Below are positions 55,017-63,924 of a stretch of 64,000 bases of DNA, piece after piece (positions within the stretch are counted from its first letter, which is position 1; the number at the start of each line of letters is the position of its first letter). Location: the NCBI RefSeq assembly GCF_028288185.1, contig NZ_JAQBOF010000012.1:84496-148495 (forward strand), written 5' to 3'. The notes beneath the pieces are model-generated. The model made no database searches, had not been told where the DNA came from, and saw nothing but the letters and a program-made list of their open reading frames with translations. This DNA is from Mucilaginibacter sp. GTDB lineage: Bacteria; Bacteroidota; Bacteroidia; Sphingobacteriales; Sphingobacteriaceae. Both the position numbers and the translations under genes were made by a program.

Positions 55017-55232
55017 ATGAAAAAGACCTTAGGACTTATAATTACAGCAGTTGGAATATTGATAGTAGCGGGCGCATTTGTTTTTACTCCTGATCACGCA
55101 TTAAACGCTGCCGACTCTGGAAGCGGTATAAGCGCATCTGCTTTATTAGCGTATAGCGGATTTATTACTTTTGGTATCGGCATAGTGCTTTATATATCAA
55201 GCCTTCCGTTAGCCGGCGAGAAAAGCAAATAG
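55017..55232 (+). CDS. Small two-helix membrane protein, function unknown
   Basis: A 71-residue protein with two membrane segments (about 5-23 and 43-63) joined by a glycine/serine-rich loop (ADSGSGISASA). It has no recognisable family motif. It has a plausible promoter and a clean ATG, so it is probably a real gene. Its ends are free of operon partners. Confidence 0.6.
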   Translation: MKKTLGLIITAVGILIVAGAFVFTPDHALNAADSGSGISASALLAYSGFITFGIGIVLYISSLPLAGEKSK

Positions 55233-55377
55233 TTTCCTTTTTACTTACTCCTCATTTTCAACTTACCGCCTGATCAAATACAAGGCAGTGAGGTTATTGA
55301 TAATGCAATGGTGTACGGGTATGCCATAAATTATAGCCTATACTAAGTCAGGCTGTTAAATGAATCCCCGAAAAGAT

Positions 55378-55905
55378 TTAAAAAAATACGCCCACTTGTA
55401 AACCTGTAGTTAATGATACAGGCGCGCTGTTTCCTAATCGAGTAGCGAAAGGAACTGCGAGAAATAAACTGGCATCTTTACCCTTTACAATTATTTTATT
55501 AAATATGGTGGATACTCCGAACCTTCCATTGGTTTCAAAAGCAACCCGTTGTATAATGGCGAAATTGTTTTGAAAACGAAATATAGCTCCCGGGCTAAAA
55601 ACAATAGATGTTACCTTGGCTGTATTATTCTCTGCACGAATGCTTGGCGAGATCTCAAAACTAACCCCAAAATTATCGCTTTTTAATAAATTAATACCAA
55701 ATGGAAAGTTAGCCACATAAACGCCCGAGAAATTACCCGAAAATTTATTGTTAGTATAAGTGCTTATTGGATTTAGCATACTAAAATAGCCTATAATTTT
55801 AGGATAGGATTGCGTTTGCTGGGCTCTTGCTGTATTGAAGTAAAGGGTTAATATTAATAATAATGCGCTAAAAATGCGGAGTAGTTGGTTAGGGGCTAAA
55901 TACAT
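55378..55905 (-). CDS. Exported beta-barrel-like protein, function unknown
   Basis: A 175-residue protein with signal peptide (about 1-28, ending ARAQ) and a beta-strand pattern (GNFSGVYVANFPFGINLL, FGVSFEISPSIRAEN) ending in TTGLQVGVFF, consistent with a small outer-membrane barrel closing with an aromatic residue. No named family is recognised. It is alone on its strand. Confidence 0.7.
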   Translation of the reverse strand: MYLAPNQLLRIFSALLLILTLYFNTARAQQTQSYPKIIGYFSMLNPISTYTNNKFSGNFSGVYVANFPFGINLLKSDNFGVSFEISPSIRAENNTAKVTSIVFSPGAIFRFQNNFAIIQRVAFETNGRFGVSTIFNKIIVKGKDASLFLAVPFATRLGNSAPVSLTTGLQVGVFF

Positions 55906-56053
55906 GTTAATTGTGATATGATTTAGCTAAAATAGTAAATTGATATTAATATAGCACCTTGTTGTTTAAATGAAGTTGTAGATGGTGTAAGAATGTTATT
56001 GTTTTTGCTATTTGTCCGGTTAGTTGGTTTTTGCACTCTCTGCCAACCAAACC

Positions 56054-57157
56054 CTAATTACCACGTACCGAGAACTTATAAATAGTCTCCGAAGTATACG
56101 TTTCGCCCGGCCTTAAAATTACGCCGGGGAATTTGGGTTGATTAGGTGAGTCAGGGAAATGCTGGGTTTCCAGGCAGAACGCGCCTTGTTTGGTAAATGG
56201 TTTGCCGCCTTTGCCGGTTACTTTTTCGCTTAATGCATTGCCGGTATAAAATACTACTCCTGGTTCAGTGGTATAAGTTTGCATTACACGGCCGCTTATG
56301 GGTTCGTAGGCAACGGCGGCCAGCCCTAGTCTGCCGGTATTGTTGCGTAATATATAGGTAAGGTCGTAGCCTTCGCCTTTGTTACGCGCGCCAATTTGTT
56401 CGGGGCTGGTAAAATCAAACGGCGTACCTTTTACGTCCAGGTAATTACCATCGGGTACGCCGCCTTTGCCGGTCTCTAAATATTGATCGGCAAAAACCTG
56501 TAGTTCGGTATTTAATATTTTATCCGTTTTTCCTCCCGACAAGTTAAAATAAGAATGGCTTGTTAAAACAACCGGTGTTGGTTTATCAGTAGTAACCAGG
56601 TAGTTTATTTTAAGTTCGTTGTCGTTAGTGAGGGTATAAGTTACCGTCAAATTTAAATTGCCTGGAAAACCTTCTTCGCCATCTTTACTTAAATAGGTCA
56701 CCTTTAAACCAACTTCTTTATTGCCGGGTATTTCTTCTATGTTCCAGATCCTTTTGTTAATACCCAGTACCTCGCCGTTTTTATTAAGTGTAAGCAGGTA
56801 TTCTTTTCCATCGAGCGTGAACTTATTGTTGGCAATACGATTGGTTACACGGCCCCTTATAGCACCCATGCGGGCATTATCTCGACTTAGATATTGTTTT
56901 AACGAATCAAAACCTAGCACCACATTGCCCAACTCGCCGTTCTTATCGGGCGTAATAATATCAGTAACCGTAGCGCCGTAGTTGATAACCTTAACCCGCA
57001 TGCCTTTACTATTTTTTAAGGTATATTGATATATTTTTTGTCCCCCGGCTTCACCGAAAAGTATTTTGGTAATGGCTGGCTTTACATTTTGCGCTGATGC
57101 CACGAAAGCGTTTGCCCACATCAAAATAAATAAGCAAAGCGCTATTAGTCTTCTCAT
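56054..57157 (-). CDS. Aldose 1-epimerase family protein, exported (second copy)
   Basis: A 367-residue GalM-fold protein with signal peptide (about 1-22). Key catalytic segments: LTSHSYFNLSGG (the histidine) and FCLETQHFPDSPNQPKFPG (the glutamate). It would interconvert alpha and beta anomers of an aldose. About 60% similar by eye to the gene immediately upstream, so a tandem duplication. It follows after 4 bases, so co-transcribed. Confidence 0.9.
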   Translation of the reverse strand: MRRLIALCLFILMWANAFVASAQNVKPAITKILFGEAGGQKIYQYTLKNSKGMRVKVINYGATVTDIITPDKNGELGNVVLGFDSLKQYLSRDNARMGAIRGRVTNRIANNKFTLDGKEYLLTLNKNGEVLGINKRIWNIEEIPGNKEVGLKVTYLSKDGEEGFPGNLNLTVTYTLTNDNELKINYLVTTDKPTPVVLTSHSYFNLSGGKTDKILNTELQVFADQYLETGKGGVPDGNYLDVKGTPFDFTSPEQIGARNKGEGYDLTYILRNNTGRLGLAAVAYEPISGRVMQTYTTEPGVVFYTGNALSEKVTGKGGKPFTKQGAFCLETQHFPDSPNQPKFPGVILRPGETYTSETIYKFSVRGN

Positions 57158-57161
57158 TCTG

Positions 57162-58301
57162 CTATTTACGAACTGAAAACTTATATACTGTTTGCGAATT
57201 AAAAGTTTCGCCCGGCCTTAAAATTACTTTTGGGAAATTTGAGTGATTAGGCGAATCGGGGAAATGCATTGTCTCCAGGCAAAGCGCACCCCATTGGGTA
57301 AATGGTTTGCCTCTGCCAATTATCTTTTCGTTTAGGTGATTACCCGTATAAACAACAACCCCCGGCTCGGTAGTATAACATTGCAGTATCCGACCGCTTG
57401 TAGGCTCGTAAGCTGTTGCAGCCAGAGCCAGTTTTCCGGTGGTATTACGCAATGCAAAAGTAACGTCATAACCCCGGCCCCAGGTTAACTGGTTATCAGT
57501 AACGGTAATATCTTTGCCAATTAGTTTGGGTTGGGTAAAGTCGAAAGGAGTGCCTTTTACATCCAGCAGTTTACCACTGGGCATATTATCTTTATCAGCT
57601 TCCAGGTACTGGTCAGCAGGGATAGTTAGTTCTGTATTTACAACTTTATCGGTAGTTCCTGCGATATTAAAATAAGTATGGTTGGTTAAAACAACCGGGG
57701 TTGGTTGATCCGTAGTGGCCGAATAGGTTAATTTAAACTCGTTGTTATTAGTGAGGGTATAAATTATGGTCACATTTAAATTGCCGGGGTAACCGCTTTC
57801 GCCGTCCCGGCTTAAATAGGTCAGTTTTAAAGCTACCTCTTTATTGCCCGGCACTTCTTCTATAGCCCATATTTTTTTGTCAAACCCGCGAGGGCCGCCA
57901 TGGATATTAGAGGCGAGGATGTATTCCTTACCATCCAACGTAAACCTTTTATTGTTGATGCGATTAGCCACGCGCCCAACAACCGCGCCTAATAACGCGT
58001 TATCACGGCCCAGATATTGCTTTAACGAATCAAAACCAAGTACAACATCGCCCATTTTACCGTTCTTGTCGGGTGTTATAATATCGGTAATAGTAGCGCC
58101 ATAGTTAATTATCTTAGCCAGCATACCGCTGCTGTTTTTTAGCGTGTACTGGTATATCTGTTGCCCTTCAACTTCGCCAAAAAGTATTTTACTGATCGAT
58201 GGTTTTTCAGCGTTGCCGCGATGTGGTATCGGTTTAGCAAATGCGTTATTTACGATCAAAAAAGAACAGATTAGGGCAGAAGAAAAAAGTAATTTTCGCA
58301 T
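57162..58301 (-). CDS. Aldose 1-epimerase family protein, exported (first copy)
   Basis: A 379-residue GalM-fold protein with signal peptide (about 1-22). It has IYQYTLKNSSGMLAKIINYG, LTNHTYFNIAG with the catalytic histidine, and LCLETMHFPDSPN with the glutamate. It carries a typical IHGGPRGFDKKIW segment that the second copy lacks (there LNKNGEVLGINKRIW), so the two may differ in substrate. Periplasmic mutarotase is the likely role. Confidence 0.92.
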   Translation of the reverse strand: MRKLLFSSALICSFLIVNNAFAKPIPHRGNAEKPSISKILFGEVEGQQIYQYTLKNSSGMLAKIINYGATITDIITPDKNGKMGDVVLGFDSLKQYLGRDNALLGAVVGRVANRINNKRFTLDGKEYILASNIHGGPRGFDKKIWAIEEVPGNKEVALKLTYLSRDGESGYPGNLNVTIIYTLTNNNEFKLTYSATTDQPTPVVLTNHTYFNIAGTTDKVVNTELTIPADQYLEADKDNMPSGKLLDVKGTPFDFTQPKLIGKDITVTDNQLTWGRGYDVTFALRNTTGKLALAATAYEPTSGRILQCYTTEPGVVVYTGNHLNEKIIGRGKPFTQWGALCLETMHFPDSPNHSNFPKVILRPGETFNSQTVYKFSVRK

Positions 58302-58370
58302 TAGATGTTTTGATTATTATTAGATGTTTTGATTATTAATATAGTCATAGTAAAGGTAAAAACTTTCGTT

Positions 58371-58592
58371 CTCATTTCAGGTGATTCAGAAAAGTGATTC
58401 ACTCAGATTTTTTTAATTTTATAAAAACCACATAATTTACTGATGTACAGTAAATTAATTATGTCTACCTCAAGTTTTGGTACTGATTCAGGGTGATTCA
58501 TCCGCTTTTATCAAAATGCTTATTTACAGTACTTTACGATCAAAAAGTGATTCAGGCGATTCAAAGTGATTCACTTTTTGTGAATCACTTTG
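58371..58592. repeat. Word-array element D (TGATTCA words)
   Basis: TGATTCA words start at 58382, 58395 (period 13), 58484, 58494 (period 10), 58548, 58557 (as CGATTCA, period 9) and 58567 (period 10). The last word closes a perfect 13-bp hairpin, 58562-58574 with 58580-58592, loop TTTTT. The core has TTTTATCAAAA, CTTATTTACAGTA and GATCAAAAAG. All words have TT. Its first 18 bases (CTCATTTCAGGTGATTCA) match element A exactly at 4020-4037. The 310-base gap holds this element and the GH2 terminator. Confidence 0.85.
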
Positions 58593-58596
58593 AAAA

Positions 58597-58631
58597 CAAA
58601 AAGCGGACAATTCACCATTGTCCGCTTTTTG
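58597..58631 (-). terminator. Intrinsic terminator overlapping the GH2 stop codon
   Basis: CAAAAAGCGGACAAT (58597-58611) and ATTGTCCGCTTTTTG (58617-58631) form a perfect 15-bp stem. The GH2 stop codon (58612-58614) lies in the loop, so the last residues KSGQW are encoded in the stem. The minus-strand arm ends in a T run. Confidence 0.8.
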
Positions 58632-60885
58632 CATTTATCCGTAATTGATTACAATTTATATTACTTAATATAGAAAGCCCTGCATCAATGTACTGGCCAC
58701 CTTGTGTTTGCTTACAGTGTATAGCTATAATGTTTTTACCATTAGCTTTTATAGCCGCTTTACCTTCGGCATTGATTGGTACAATGGTATAAGAAGATGA
58801 ATATCCGCTAATAGCCGCTGCTTTAACGCCGTTGATATATACCTCGCAATCCTCATCGTGATGGATGTATAATACCAGTTTATCTTTCTCGGCAGCAGAT
58901 AAATCGCCTAAAGTAAATTCCTGGCGTAGCCAGATGTTGTTGGTGTTCCAGATAGTTTTTATGTTACCACCGGGAGTGCCACGCGTACCAAAGCCTGCTA
59001 ATCCGCTTTTCCATGAGCTGTCATTAAACGCGGTTTCAAACCAGTCGCTTACAGGTTGTTCGGTAGTATATTTCCAGTTTCTTGCTTCTTTTTGTGACGA
59101 AGGCAGCATCTCCTTGATGTATAAGTTATCGTTAATAACCTTGGTGTTTGAGGTATATATCTTGTCAATGCCCCCTTTAATAACTTCACGGTCATAGGTC
59201 ATTAAGCCATTTAGCTCTACCTCCACATCAGTTATTTCCGTATAAACAGCAGCACTTAAACCCATGTTTGTTTTAAAAAGAGTTAGGTCATTAGCAAACT
59301 TATCATACAGGTCTGTATACTCTTTTTTATTATTGATCATGATGTAGGTATCGCCAACCTTCCACGTATGGCCCGGTATGATATAGCCAATACCACCATA
59401 CTCGCCGCAGGCCAATACTTGTTTAGTGCTAAACGGAACTGCGGGCGGAGGGTAGCTGTGTATATCTAAAAAATCGCCCACGCCAAAGTGGTTACCACCG
59501 CTGGCCTGGTTTATTAAGCGCGATGGATCAAGTTTATGTACCAGGTTAACTAAACCTGCCGTGTTATGTTGCGCCTGACCCTCATTAAATATTACCCAAT
59601 TAATAATACAAGGCGAGTTCCAATGGGTTTTGATCAAACGGGTTAACTCTGACCTAAACTCTACCGTATCAACAGGAGGTGTATGCGCCGTATACGAGTT
59701 TGGCGATGGCATATCCTGCCAAACCATAATGCCCAGTTTATCTGCCCAATAATACCAGCGATAAGGCTCGTATTTGATGTGCTTACGCACCATGTTATAG
59801 CCAAACTTCTTGATCATTTCCAGGTCGTACCTCAATGCTTCGTCAGTAGGGGCGGTATAGCCGCCATCCGGCCAAAACCCCTGATCTAACGGGCCTAATT
59901 GGAATAGAAACTTATTATTTAAGTATAACTTCTTATAACCGCCATCTTCCTCAACCGATATTTTACGCATACCAAAGTAGCTGCTAACAACATCGGTATT
60001 TGCATCGTCTTTATTTAGGGCGATATCCAAATTATACAGAAACGGGCTATCAGGCGACCAAAGTTTGGCATTAGGTACGTTGATATTGGTTTCAACATTA
60101 GGTTTTATAGTTTCGGTAGTTACTAGGTTGTTACCATCTTTTACCTTTACTGTAATAGTAGCCCCTCTTGCGTTACCAAAGGTATTTACAGTTAGTTTTA
60201 CTACAGAATTATCAACGTCCGGAACAATCTTAATCTCCCTTATACTAACACGTGCAACGGGCTCCAGCCAAACAGTTTGCCAAATACCGGTAACCGAGGT
60301 GTACATTATCCCTTGCGGATTTAAAGTTTGTTTACCCCGCGGGAAACCACCCTCATCTGTAGGGTCCCAAACACGTACGGTAAGCTCTTGCTTGCCAGTT
60401 AAAGTTAAAGCCTTGGTGATATTATAAGTAAACGGATCATAACCGCCTTTGTGTAAACCTATACGTTTCCCATTTACAAATACTTCTGATTCAAAATCAA
60501 CCGCACCAAAGTGAATGAGTACCTGTTTGCCTTTCCACCCACTTGGTACAGTAAATGTACGGCGATACCATACCCGATCATGATGTTCTTTAACACCTGA
60601 CAAGGCTGATTCGACAGGGAAAGGTACTAATATAGTTTTATCCAGTTTGCCTGTTGGCAATACATCACCTGCAGCGCCGGGCTGGTATTGCCATAGTCCG
60701 TTAAGGTTTAGCCATTCTTTACGCACCAGTTGCGGGCGCGGATATTCTGGTAATACATTAGCTGGGTTTACGTCCTTGGCAAACTTGCTCATTAAAGGAG
60801 CTGTTTTAAGCTCCCAACTTTGTGCAAACGTTGCCGCTGAAAATCCAGCACAAATCAGGAGGATAAGCAGTTTCTTGAAATTCAT
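58612..60885 (-). CDS. Glycoside hydrolase family 2 protein, exported
   Basis: A 757-residue protein with signal peptide (1-21), a jelly-roll sugar-binding domain (about 50-210, FPVESALSGVKEHHDRVWYRR), an immunoglobulin-like domain, a TIM barrel with catalytic residues E at about 436 (NWVIFNEGQ, acid/base) and E at about 495 (ACGEYGG, nucleophile), and a second galactose-binding-like domain at the end (about 610-757). GH2 includes beta-galactosidases, beta-glucuronidases and beta-mannosidases; substrate not assigned. Element D and a terminator separate it from the epimerase genes. Confidence 0.9.
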   Translation of the reverse strand: MNFKKLLILLICAGFSAATFAQSWELKTAPLMSKFAKDVNPANVLPEYPRPQLVRKEWLNLNGLWQYQPGAAGDVLPTGKLDKTILVPFPVESALSGVKEHHDRVWYRRTFTVPSGWKGKQVLIHFGAVDFESEVFVNGKRIGLHKGGYDPFTYNITKALTLTGKQELTVRVWDPTDEGGFPRGKQTLNPQGIMYTSVTGIWQTVWLEPVARVSIREIKIVPDVDNSVVKLTVNTFGNARGATITVKVKDGNNLVTTETIKPNVETNINVPNAKLWSPDSPFLYNLDIALNKDDANTDVVSSYFGMRKISVEEDGGYKKLYLNNKFLFQLGPLDQGFWPDGGYTAPTDEALRYDLEMIKKFGYNMVRKHIKYEPYRWYYWADKLGIMVWQDMPSPNSYTAHTPPVDTVEFRSELTRLIKTHWNSPCIINWVIFNEGQAQHNTAGLVNLVHKLDPSRLINQASGGNHFGVGDFLDIHSYPPPAVPFSTKQVLACGEYGGIGYIIPGHTWKVGDTYIMINNKKEYTDLYDKFANDLTLFKTNMGLSAAVYTEITDVEVELNGLMTYDREVIKGGIDKIYTSNTKVINDNLYIKEMLPSSQKEARNWKYTTEQPVSDWFETAFNDSSWKSGLAGFGTRGTPGGNIKTIWNTNNIWLRQEFTLGDLSAAEKDKLVLYIHHDEDCEVYINGVKAAAISGYSSSYTIVPINAEGKAAIKANGKNIIAIHCKQTQGGQYIDAGLSILSNINCNQLRINAKSGQW

Positions 60886-60996
60886 AAGTAAAGTAGGTTG
60901 GTATTGGGTTTGGTTTAGGCGGTAAAACTAATTAAAGTTTTTAAGAATGTTTATTCTGCACAGTTGTATTTGGCAACTTTATTGCTACAGTAATAC

Positions 60997-61224
60997 ATGC
61001 GACAATATAAAACAGACAATCCCGATACTGGTGTTATTGCCTATGAAACAGGCAAAGACAGCATCAACATACAATTCAGGGATGGGTCGGTATATGTTTA
61101 CACCAATAAAAGCGCCGGCATTGCAGCCATATCCGAAATGAAAATCCTGGCGAAAAAAGGAGAGGGGCTGACCACCTATATTAACCAGCATGTAAGAGAT
61201 CATTATCAATCTAAGTTGAAATAG
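60997..61224 (+). CDS. Small KTSC-like domain protein
   Basis: A 75-residue protein. The pattern INIQFRDGSVYVYTNKSAGI followed by a short helix and TTYINQHVRDHY resembles KTSC domains (RxVEVEF..G.VYxY....YFxxHIRxxY). These occur next to lysyl-tRNA synthetases in some bacteria; here it precedes thrS by 132 bases. Its function is unknown. Real-gene status is supported by this pattern and by position. Confidence 0.65.
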   Translation: MRQYKTDNPDTGVIAYETGKDSINIQFRDGSVYVYTNKSAGIAAISEMKILAKKGEGLTTYINQHVRDHYQSKLK

Positions 61225-61274
61225 ATTACTTATAATGCTCGCATTATTGTCCTGTAATTATTCTAAAATAATCG

Positions 61275-61282
61275 TATTTTCG
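61275..61282 (+). promoter_or_regulatory. Candidate near-consensus -7 box (TATTTTCG) for thrS
   Basis: Seven of eight match to TAnnTTTG, 75 bases before the ATG. A TTG occurs 26-28 bases upstream, slightly farther than normal spacing. If used, the leader of about 70 nucleotides would contain the hairpin at 61296. Confidence 0.3.
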
Positions 61283-61295
61283 CAACTCAAAATAA

Positions 61296-61319
61296 ATGAT
61301 CACACACGTAGGTGATCAT
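61296..61319 (+). promoter_or_regulatory. Leader hairpin upstream of thrS
   Basis: ATGATCAC (61296-61303) and GTGATCAT (61312-61319) form a perfect 8-bp stem with loop ACACGTAG, 37 bases before the thrS ATG. The loop contains CGT, which as RNA is the CGU anticodon of one tRNA-Thr. It may be an operator for ThrRS binding, as is known in E. coli; this is inference. Confidence 0.45.
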
Positions 61320-61356
61320 GAAACGTAATTTTATAAACTTTAAATCATAGTTGTAG

Positions 61357-63282
61357 ATGATTAATATTACACTACCCGATGGGTCCATTCGTCAGTATGA
61401 CAAAGGGATCACTGCCATGCAGATAGCATTATCTATCTCCGAAGGCTTAGCCCGTAACGTATTAGCCGCCGAAGTTGATGGCCAGGTATGGGATGCAAGC
61501 CGGGCAATTGAAAAAGATTCGCATGTAAAACTGTTAACCTGGAATGATACTGCCGCTAAAGCTACCTTCTGGCATTCATCAGCTCACTTAATGGCCGAGG
61601 CTTTGGAAGCGCTTTATCCGGGTACCAAATTTGGTATAGGCCCTGCTATCGAGACCGGCTTTTACTATGATGTTGACTTTGGCGACCGCGAATTTTCATC
61701 AGACGAATTTAAACAAATTGAAGATAAAATAATCGAGCTGGCTAAGACTAAAGAAGAGTTTGTTCGCAAACCCGTATCAAAAGCCGATGCTATAGCTTAC
61801 TTTACCGAGAAGGATGACGAGTACAAGTTGGATCTGTTAAAAGATCTGCCTGATGGCGCTATCACTTTTTACTCGCAAGGTAACTTTACTGATCTTTGCC
61901 GTGGCCCGCATATACCAAACACCGGCTTTATAAAGGCTGTTAAACTAATGAGTGTTGCCGGTGCTTACTGGCGTGGTGACGAAAGCCGTAAACAATTAAC
62001 CCGTATATATGGTGTCACTTTCCCTAAAGCAAGCGAGTTAACAGATTATCTGCATTTACTGGAAGAAGCTAAAAAACGCGATCACCGTAAGTTGGGTAAA
62101 GAATTGGAGTTGTTTGCTTTCTCTGAGAAAGTAGGCATGGGTTTACCATTATGGTTGCCAAAAGGTACTGCTTTGCGCGAGCGTTTGGTTAACTTCTTAC
62201 AAAAGGCCCAGCAAAAAGCCGGTTATGAGCAGGTAATTACACCGCATATCGGTCATAAAAATTTATACATAACATCAGGCCACTATGAAAAATACGGTGC
62301 TGATTCATTTCAACCAATAAAAACACCGCAAGAGGGAGAGGAGTTCTTTTTAAAACCAATGAACTGCCCGCACCATTGCGAGATCTATAAAACCAAACCA
62401 CGCTCTTATAAAGATCTTCCGGTTAGATTAGCTGAATTTGGTACTGTTTATCGTTACGAACAAAGCGGCGAGCTCCATGGCTTAACCCGTGTACGTGGCT
62501 TTACCCAGGATGACGCGCATTTATTTTGCCGCCCCGACCAGGTTAAGGAAGAGTTTATGAAGGTGATTGACCTGGTACTGTACGTATTTAAAGCTTTAGG
62601 CTTTGACGATTATACTGCGCAGGTTTCGCTTCGTGATCCTGAAAATAAAGCTAAATACATAGGCTCTGACGAAAACTGGGCCCTTGCCGAAGCTGCTATT
62701 ATAGAAGCTGCTGATGAAAAAGGTTTAAAAACTGTAGTTGAATTAGGCGAAGCTGCATTTTATGGCCCTAAGTTGGATTTTATGGTGAAAGATGCCCTTG
62801 GCCGTAAATGGCAATTGGGTACCATCCAGGTTGATTATAACCTGCCCGAACGTTTTGAACTGGAGTATACCGGTAGTGATAACCAAAAGCATCGCCCGGT
62901 AATGATCCATCGTGCGCCGTTTGGCTCGTTAGAGCGTTTTGTGGCGGTATTAATTGAGCATTGCGCCGGTAATTTCCCGCTTTGGTTATCGCCAGAACAA
63001 TTTATAATTTTGCCTATATCTGAAAAATACGAAGAATATGCAAAAAAACTTTCAGATGAGTTAAAGAATTCCGATATTTGCGGGCTCATTGACTTTAGGG
63101 ATGAAAAGATCGGGCGTAAAATACGCGATGCTGAAGTTAAAAAGATCCCATATATGTTGATTGTGGGCGAAAAAGAAGCTGCAGAACAAGTAGTTTCAGT
63201 TCGCAAACATGGTCAGGGCGATATGGGAAGTATGAGTATAGAAGAATTTAAACAACAAATAATTAAAGAAATAACAGTATAA
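61357..63282 (+). CDS. thrS: Threonyl-tRNA synthetase
   Basis: A 641-residue protein of full length. TGS domain (1-60), editing domain with [16 protein letters not shown] (H74, H78 region), class II core with zinc-binding [10 protein letters not shown] and motif 2 [26 protein letters not shown], and motif 3 with [16 protein letters not shown]-terminal anticodon-binding domain. It charges tRNA-Thr with threonine. One base separates its stop from the infC start, so thrS-infC-rpmI form an operon. Confidence 0.98.
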   Translation: MINITLPDGSIRQYDKGITAMQIALSISEGLARNVLAAEVDGQVWDASRAIEKDSHVKLLTWNDTAAKATFWHSSAHLMAEALEALYPGTKFGIGPAIETGFYYDVDFGDREFSSDEFKQIEDKIIELAKTKEEFVRKPVSKADAIAYFTEKDDEYKLDLLKDLPDGAITFYSQGNFTDLCRGPHIPNTGFIKAVKLMSVAGAYWRGDESRKQLTRIYGVTFPKASELTDYLHLLEEAKKRDHRKLGKELELFAFSEKVGMGLPLWLPKGTALRERLVNFLQKAQQKAGYEQVITPHIGHKNLYITSGHYEKYGADSFQPIKTPQEGEEFFLKPMNCPHHCEIYKTKPRSYKDLPVRLAEFGTVYRYEQSGELHGLTRVRGFTQDDAHLFCRPDQVKEEFMKVIDLVLYVFKALGFDDYTAQVSLRDPENKAKYIGSDENWALAEAAIIEAADEKGLKTVVELGEAAFYGPKLDFMVKDALGRKWQLGTIQVDYNLPERFELEYTGSDNQKHRPVMIHRAPFGSLERFVAVLIEHCAGNFPLWLSPEQFIILPISEKYEEYAKKLSDELKNSDICGLIDFRDEKIGRKIRDAEVKKIPYMLIVGEKEAAEQVVSVRKHGQGDMGSMSIEEFKQQIIKEITV

Positions 63283-63283
63283 C

Positions 63284-63850
63284 TTGGCATTAAACAAACC
63301 CTTCAACAGAGGACCAAGGCTTCCTTTCAAGAAAAAAGAAGCTGAACACAACATTAATCAATTTATCAGGGCTACAGAAGTTCGTTTAGTAGGCGATAAT
63401 GTAGAACAAGGTATTTTTTCCTTACGGGATGCTTTGGCAATTGCCGAAGAGCAGGAGCTTGACTTGGTAGAGATATCTCCAAACGCGGTTCCGCCTGTTT
63501 GTAAAGTAACGGACTATAATAAGTTCATTTACGAGCAAAAGAAAAAGCTAAAAGAGATTAAAAGCAATGCCAAGCAAACGGTTATTAAAGAAATACGCTT
63601 CGGGCCGAATACAGATGACCATGACTTTGACTTTAAATTAAAGCATGCCACCAAATTCCTGGAAGCCGGCGAAAAAGTAAGAGCTTACGTTCACTTTAAA
63701 GGCCGTGCAATTGTTTACAAAGAGCAAGGCGAAATACTATTATTGCGTTTTGCACAAGCTTTAGAAGAAGTAGGTAAGGTAGAGCAACTGCCAAAACTGG
63801 AAGGAAAGCGGATGTTTTTAACCGTAGCTTCAAAAGGGGCAAAAAAATAA
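63284..63850 (+). CDS. infC: Translation initiation factor IF-3, with TTG start
   Basis: A 188-residue protein with the IF3 N-domain ([16 protein letters not shown]), lysine linker ([15 protein letters not shown]) and C-domain ([37 protein letters not shown]). The start is TTG (63284-63286): no ATG precedes the N-domain in frame, and TTG gives the natural [12 protein letters not shown] beginning. IF3 prevents initiation at rare start codons, so such a start may permit self-regulation, as with the AUU start in E. coli infC. Follows thrS by one base. Confidence 0.95.
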   Translation: MALNKPFNRGPRLPFKKKEAEHNINQFIRATEVRLVGDNVEQGIFSLRDALAIAEEQELDLVEISPNAVPPVCKVTDYNKFIYEQKKKLKEIKSNAKQTVIKEIRFGPNTDDHDFDFKLKHATKFLEAGEKVRAYVHFKGRAIVYKEQGEILLLRFAQALEEVGKVEQLPKLEGKRMFLTVASKGAKK

Positions 63851-63924
63851 ATATAGTGTGCTTGTGCACAATAAAGATAAAGCGTTGAGATAACGTGAAT
63901 AACTAACACAAATAAATAACGGAT

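Noticed and set aside
61225..61356. T-box riboswitch before thrS
   Set aside because: The leader is only about 70-130 bases, no T-box sequence (AGGGUGGNACCGCG type) and no terminator/antiterminator pair are visible. Bacteroidota generally lack T-boxes.
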